A stretch of DNA of 64,000 bases from Acanthaster planci. Taxonomy: Eukaryota > Echinodermata > Asteroidea > Valvatida > Acanthasteridae. A program made the position numbers and the translations under genes. Each line of letters opens with the position of its first letter. Position 1 is the first letter of the stretch. Shown here one piece after another: positions 60,701-64,000 of this stretch. Where the stretch lies: NCBI RefSeq assembly GCF_001949145.1, contig NW_019091475.1, positions 68,497 through 132,496 of the forward strand. The letters are read 5' to 3'. The notes beneath the pieces were generated by a model. The model was not told where the DNA came from. It searched no databases and saw nothing but the letters and a program-made list of their open reading frames with translations.

Positions 60701-63700
60701 AGAAGATTCATGCAGGTATTGTTTAAAACAAATACTGAAATGTTTCACATTCTTGCAGTGGTAAGAATAACTTCATGAGGTGATAGACGAAATGTTCCAT
60801 TCCATCTAGCTTCACCTTATAGAATCAAACATTTCATCTGTCATCTCATGAAATAATTCTTACCACTGCACTCATACACATTCCTTATATTATCTCTTAC
60901 TTTTATGCGACACAACTAATGTCACAAAACTAACTCCAGCACCACTTGAGGTGGCCAAAAGATTTTATATAAATAGCGTTGAGGAATGGGTAGGCCCATA
61001 ACACATTTTGTTGAAATAAATATATTTTGTTGTCCCGTGTGCAATTTTTTTCACTCACAGATTAAAATCAATGATCTTAAAGCTACACTTGCCCCAAGCA
61101 TTACTTACCTGTCAAAATTGCTCCCAGTGATTGGAGTAGATTTTTGAGTCTTTGCAAGTGAAATGCATGAATGCATCATGTACTCAATGCACCATGAAAA
61201 CGTAACTATGGAAAGGCGCTTTAAAAGGTACTAAACAGGTACCAAGATCCGTTCATATTGTCTTTTTGTTCTAAATGTCACTGGTATGGTAACCAGTATC
61301 ATTCCATTATTGCAGTATTGCTTCAGTAAGCCAGTCAGAAGCAAGATGTCGTGGGTTCGAGTCCCACCCAAGTAAGCTTGTGAATTTTGCCGCAAGCTCT
61401 CGGATAAAGCACTGAGTATACAGTGAAAATTATATGTATGGGCAAAACCTGTTCCTGAAAAATGTGTCGGGAAAGTTTGAGCTCTTGAATGAGGGCTTTC
61501 ATGGCATGAATCAGTGTTTCAATTGGAATTAAATATTTGCCTGTCCACCGAAGACTTCAAAACCTGCCTGCCCAGTGTCAGTCAGAACTTTCAAACTGAC
61601 TCCCCCAGTGTTGTCTAAGCCCATGTGTCCATTGTACCCAGTATTTTACAAAGAAAGATAAAAAATTTCTTCACTGCTGTTAAAAATTTATGTAAAGGAT
61701 GGGGGGCTGGTTGTAAAATTTGCTCAAGCCAAAGTTGCCTGCCAAAAATGGTTCATGCCTGTCCTGTGGACAGGTAGACAGGTGTAGATGTGGCTAAATG
61801 AGGTAGTGCTGTGAATTGCCCCCTCCCACCCTACACACTCATGTCCTTGCCTGGCCTGGACTGTCGCATTTTCTCTGTAAATGCCTCTTTTCAGCCACTT
61901 TACAGCTTCTTGGTTTTTGTTGGTGCTCTGAGAATACAGTCCAACCCAAGCAGGATTGGATTAGGAAGTGCTCCCCCACAGAGGAAGTTTGCCAGCTGCC
62001 GTTCTGCAAATAGAAAAAGTCCAGAAAGTTACTTTTGCAAAGTACTTCCGCAGTTACTACAGAACGCTCTTTGCTTGCTGTAATCTCATTTTCAAAGTAT
62101 TTAGTTTGTAAGGTAACTGTGTCATTCGCATGCACACACAACTAATTACAAGGACCATGTGGCTAAATCAGCATTTTTTATTTTAGATGCACTTCCCGTT
62201 TCCATGGTTTCACAGTCCATTTTAAGAAAAACTAGGAGAGCTGTAAATCACTCTCCTCAAATCTCCCAGGACAGCAAATTGCTCTCCTTAACATAAACCA
62301 ATTAAAAGAAGTGGAATGTACCCTGGTGGTCTGTATTGTTTGTCCTGTCTCTGATGGTTTATAATTTTCTCTGGGCAATTTTAAAATTAATTTAGTTTTA
62401 GTTCAGTTAGAAACAGGTTTACAACACATCCATCATCTCAGTGCTTGTTTTCTTTTGAGTCAGAACTTTTATACTTGTGAATAAAAAATACACCAGTTTA
62501 GTATTTAGGCCTGACTAACGTTACATGTGTAAGTTTCAGCCTACAATTCAACACAGTTGTACGTCATGTACATATCCCTTTGATTTGAATAAAAGTGGAA
62601 GTGTACCTTTTTTATCCTTTGAGCATTTCTTTAAAAAAAAACCATGAAGGGGATTTGAAAGTTTAACTGCACTTCAACTTTGTTCAATTGATGCAGACTG
62701 TAACAAATCTACCTCAATCAAAATGGGAAAACATCAAACCAACACGCGTGCATGCACGTGCAAACGTGACAGTGTTTACGTTTGATTATGGTCCGACACT
62801 GGGGGTTTCCTACGCGAATTCAGTGGGCACACACATGCTGTATGTATGCACGGTGCAACGTTTTCATGACGACCAAAGCTCATGACACTTTTCTTTCTGC
62901 TTAAGCGCCCTTTAAAGAATATCGATACTGATTGGCTCTCTTGTCACTGAAAACTTTTTACTGACTAATAAAAACACTTAACAGATTGTACCACGTACAG
63001 CGAAACTGCGCACGACATACACGCACATGCAAGCATGTGTACATGCACAGTGTGCATGCTATGCTTGCATGCTGGGCTGGCTTGACGGTTCTGAAAGCAG
63101 GCCGCACTTGCTTGCGACATGATGATCATAATATATCCTATGTGTATTCATACAATAATTATAGGCCTACACAATTGCGCTCCTTAAAAATGGAGGACTG
63201 GTTTCAGAGTTTCACTGAGTGAGTGAATACAATTAAGTTGCTGGAATGTTGCACTTACAAATCTGATAACCCCAAACTACCGTTGCAACTACTATATACT
63301 AGTTGGAGATTTCACCAAACCGTGTCGAAATATTGCGAGATTAATAGACTTGATAATTTTGGGGTAACTTTTCACCAGGAACATCCCATCCTTGGCCGTC
63401 CATTTTACAGTCTTCATCCTTGCCACACAGCTGATCTGATGAAGGCCGTCTTAAACGCAGCCTCCCAGACAGCAACATCGCATAGGTCAGTAACTTCTAT
63501 TCATGGTTTGGCGTGACAATTCTCTGTTATAAATACAAAGGCAAAATCAGTGGATTGTCAAGCCATTTGGAACATGTCTTGTTCATGGGTCCTGATTTGC
63601 TTTTCTGGTTTGACCATTCACACCAATATTTTGAGGTAAAACTGTTCAGTTTATCACACAAGTGGTTTCGTTACTTCTCGTCACTCTCTTATCATTGTTG

Positions 63701-63819
63701 TAATTAACTGTTGTTCATCCATTTGCAGGAATTATTTGGTGACGTGGTTGAGTTCAGTGGGGCCTGTGGTTGGATTGTCGCTACCTTTGAGGTATGCCAA
63801 GCTGTGTGAAAAGACATAA
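48619..63819 (+). CDS. ATG10: ATG10, E2-like ATG12-conjugating enzyme, complete, six exons
   Basis: Join of 48619-48723, 55581-55766, 56261-56375, 60358-60455, 63379-63485 and 63729-63819: 702 nt, 233 residues plus TAA, all phases consistent. ATG10 accepts ATG12 from the E1-like ATG7 on a thioester Cys and passes it to a Lys of ATG5 in the cytosol, a step needed for autophagosome growth. The Autophagy_act_C (ATG3/ATG10) fold is evident: [52 protein letters not shown] and [19 protein letters not shown] align with human ATG10. The catalytic residue is Cys183 in the HPC motif (Cys166 in human). An acidic stretch at about residues 79-97 ([14 protein letters not shown]) looks like a low-conservation linker. 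The start is supported by alignment of [10 protein letters not shown]...DGWELR with the human N-terminus. No AATAAA is seen before the window ends. Confidence 0.94.
49251..49407. mobile_element. Foldback/MITE-like inverted repeat in ATG10 intron 1
   Basis: Left arm GAGTGGGGCAGACGTCGG...ACCCCACAGTTCTGG and right arm, inverted, GAGTGCGGCAGACAACGG...ACCCCACAGTTCTAGG: 37-41 bp with few mismatches around an 80-base loop. A further partial copy (CTCACAGCTCTGGGAG) follows. Confidence 0.7.
49985..50205 (-). mobile_element. tRNA-derived CORE-type SINE
   Basis: On the minus strand: TGGCTTAGTGGCTAGGGTTT (A box), GGGGGTTTGAATTC (B box), then ACCTTGGGCAAGTCACTTTA and CCTCTATGTGCC. The last blocks resemble the core of MIR-type CORE-SINEs. 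It is truncated or diverged at its 3' end. Confidence 0.75.
50553..50875. mobile_element. Element with TTAACCCTAA inverted ends, copy 2
   Basis: CACATTAACCCTAACC at the left and GGTTAGGGTTAATAG at the right. Inside are three direct repeats of GGAGGATTTTGAAGGATTGAG, at about 50703, 50762 and 50813. Longer than copies 1 and 3. Confidence 0.6.
51010..51245. repeat. Degenerate TATGTTGTAGTCCGTAAA repeat
   Basis: Five or more imperfect blocks of the type TATGTTGYAGTCCRTAAA occur in a row, for example TTATGTTGCAGTCCGTAAAT, ATGTTGTATTCCGTAAAT and GCCGTAGTCCATAAAGTTAT. ATG10 intron 1. Confidence 0.55.
52554..53463. other. Assembly gap, 910 N
   Basis: A run of N inside ATG10 intron 1. Long open frames spanning it on both strands consist almost entirely of unknown residues and are artefacts. 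Confidence 0.99.
55581..55766 (+). CDS. ATG10: ATG10 coding exon 2
   Basis: Acceptor GATGTTTCAG, 62 codons in phase 0, donor GTAAGA. It starts [19 protein letters not shown], the early beta-strand region, then runs into an acidic linker ending EDGDEDV. A second donor with perfect GTAAGT lies 10 bp downstream. Only the upstream one keeps exon 3 in frame. Confidence 0.9.
55767..56260 (+). other. ATG10: ATG10 intron 2, 494 bp
   Basis: Short intron with two candidate 5' splice sites, 10 bp apart (intron starts 55767 and 55777). Nothing else recognisable. Confidence 0.85.
56261..56375 (+). CDS. ATG10: ATG10 coding exon 3
   Basis: Acceptor AATCCCTTAG, 38 codons plus one base, donor GTTTGT. It encodes the core strands [20 protein letters not shown], equivalent to human YEYHVLYSCSYQVPVLYF. 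The last G pairs with AT of exon 4 to give Asp136. Confidence 0.94.
56376..60357 (+). other. ATG10: ATG10 intron 3, 4.0 kb
   Basis: Noncoding. It contains a short element with TTAACCCTAA ends (58716-58788), a perfect octamer ATGCAAAT near 59569, and a pyrimidine-rich 3' end with a long T run at about 60282-60302. The open frames inside it show no domain. Confidence 0.75.
58716..58788. mobile_element. Short element with TTAACCCTAA inverted ends, copy 3
   Basis: CATTAACCCTAACTCCC at the left and GAATGTTAGGGTTAAC at the right, with TTTGAGGATTCAGGAATG inside, as in copy 1. 73 bp, ATG10 intron 3. Confidence 0.6.
60358..60455 (+). CDS. ATG10: ATG10 coding exon 4
   Basis: Preceded by a long pyrimidine tract with an 18-20 T run and acceptor GCCACAG. 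Two bases complete Asp136, then 32 codons [20 protein letters not shown] to FITQQ, then donor GTATGA. It matches human DGRPLTLKDIWEGV...TITQQ. Confidence 0.95.
60543..60573. repeat. Perfect 12 bp stem hairpin
   Basis: GTTCTATTCAAC, loop CGCACCT, GTTGAATAGAAC, in ATG10 intron 4. No known motif. Confidence 0.9.
60754..60870. mobile_element. 43 bp inverted repeat, MITE-like
   Basis: TGCAGTGGTAAGAATAACTT...GAAATGTT and the inverse AACATTTCATCTG...TTCTTACCACTGCA pair over 43 bp with about five mismatches around a 31-base loop. It is a foldback element or a structured transcript segment in ATG10 intron 4. Confidence 0.7.
61300..61440 (+). mobile_element. Probable degenerate tRNA-derived SINE
   Basis: A perfect tRNA T-arm GTGGGTTCGAGTCCCAC lies at 61351-61367, but no convincing A box or acceptor stem precedes it. 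A GCAAGCTCTCGGATAAAGCA segment follows. Family not identified. Confidence 0.5.
63029..63068. repeat. Imperfect hairpin in ATG10 intron 4
   Basis: GCAAGCATGTGTACATGCAC and GTGCATGCTATGCTTGC pair with a small asymmetric bulge. Built from CATGCA-type palindromes. Confidence 0.6.
63379..63485 (+). CDS. ATG10: ATG10 coding exon 5 (catalytic Cys)
   Basis: Acceptor TTCACCAG, 35 codons plus two bases, donor [21 protein letters not shown] carries the catalytic Cys183, followed by [20 protein letters not shown]. It is near-identical to human EHPILGQPFFVLHPC. Arg204 is split by the next intron. Confidence 0.96.
63486..63728 (+). other. ATG10: ATG10 intron 5, 243 bp
   Basis: Short intron with GTCAGT donor and TTTGCAG acceptor. 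Nothing else seen. Confidence 0.9.
63729..63819 (+). CDS. ATG10: ATG10 coding exon 6 and stop
   Basis: Acceptor CATTTGCAG, one base completing Arg204, then 29 codons [20 protein letters not shown] to LCEKT and TAA at 63817-63819. It matches human [24 protein letters not shown], with a shorter C-terminal tail than human. Confidence 0.95.
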
Positions 63820-64000
63820 CGTCAAGAATATGCCAAGAAGTTCATCTTTTTCCTTTATACGCATTTTTTTCTGTAAGTAGACAGGGACAGTGTCTTTACA
63901 TCATCAAAATTACTACTGACTCGCACATGCATTATGAATCGGCAGTAATTTTAATTAGCCTTGCCGTATTTTTAGACTATCAGCCACCAATTTTTTCAAA
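63820..64000 (+). other. ATG10: ATG10 3' UTR or flank
   Basis: AT-rich sequence after the stop codon. No AATAAA or ATTAAA polyadenylation signal was recognised before the window ends, so the 3' UTR probably continues outside. Confidence 0.5.

Larger units (their letters stand above)
60456..63378 (+). other. ATG10: ATG10 intron 4, 2.9 kb
   Basis: Noncoding. It holds three hairpins (60543-60573, 60754-60870, 63029-63068) and a SINE-like tRNA T-arm (61351-61367). No exon other than those assigned was seen. Confidence 0.75.

Noticed and set aside
61330-61380. Functional tRNA gene on the plus strand
   Set aside because: Only the T-arm is intact; no D-arm, anticodon arm or acceptor stem can be built.

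Overview
This is a 64 kb piece of an animal nuclear genome. The genes are split by GT-AG introns of 0.2 to 29 kb, there is no operon structure, and tRNA-derived SINEs and MITEs are scattered through the introns. Base composition is AT-rich, and short palindromes (TACATGTA, TACCGGTA, AGGCCT) are very frequent. This, together with gene order, suggests a marine invertebrate deuterostome: an amphioxus, echinoderm or hemichordate. I cannot settle which from sequence alone. Two runs of N (4519-4895 and 52554-53463) are scaffold gaps.

Two protein-coding genes can be read with confidence, and they diverge from a shared 1.3 kb intergenic region (47315-48618). On the minus strand, running left from 47314, is the 5' part of an SSBP2/3/4 (Ssdp) orthologue: the first five coding exons, 122 residues. 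These hold the whole LisH/LUFS (FORWARD) domain and the start of the Pro/Gly-rich region. The rest lies beyond the left edge or in the gap at 4519-4895. On the plus strand, running right from 48619 to 63819, is a complete six-exon ATG10 orthologue of 233 codons, with the E2-like catalytic Cys in an HPC motif at residue 183. All exon phases join without a frameshift in both genes.

Layout: 1-5698, SSBP intron 5 with a GC-richer cluster of transcription-factor-like sites (3905-4075) and a gap bordered by a palindrome. 5699-5788, SSBP exon 5, whose acceptor region is repeated several times just upstream of the exon (5775-6120). 5789-34596, the 29 kb intron 4. 34597-47314, exons 4 to 1. 47315-48618, the divergent promoter region. 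48619-63819, ATG10. 63820-64000, ATG10 3' flank. The introns carry at least two tRNA-type SINEs and a third probable one, a two-copy TA-flanked MITE family, a hAT-like MITE, a TTAA-flanked MITE, a small family ending in TTAACCCTAA, several hairpins and two degenerate tandem repeats.

The genes act in different processes. SSBP stabilises LDB1-LIM-homeodomain transcription complexes in the nucleus, and ATG10 conjugates ATG12 to ATG5 in autophagy. Nothing in the sequence says they work together. Their head-to-head order matches SSBP2-ATG10 on human chromosome 5 (from memory), so this appears to be an old conserved gene neighbourhood. I found no evidence for a wholly new biological system.
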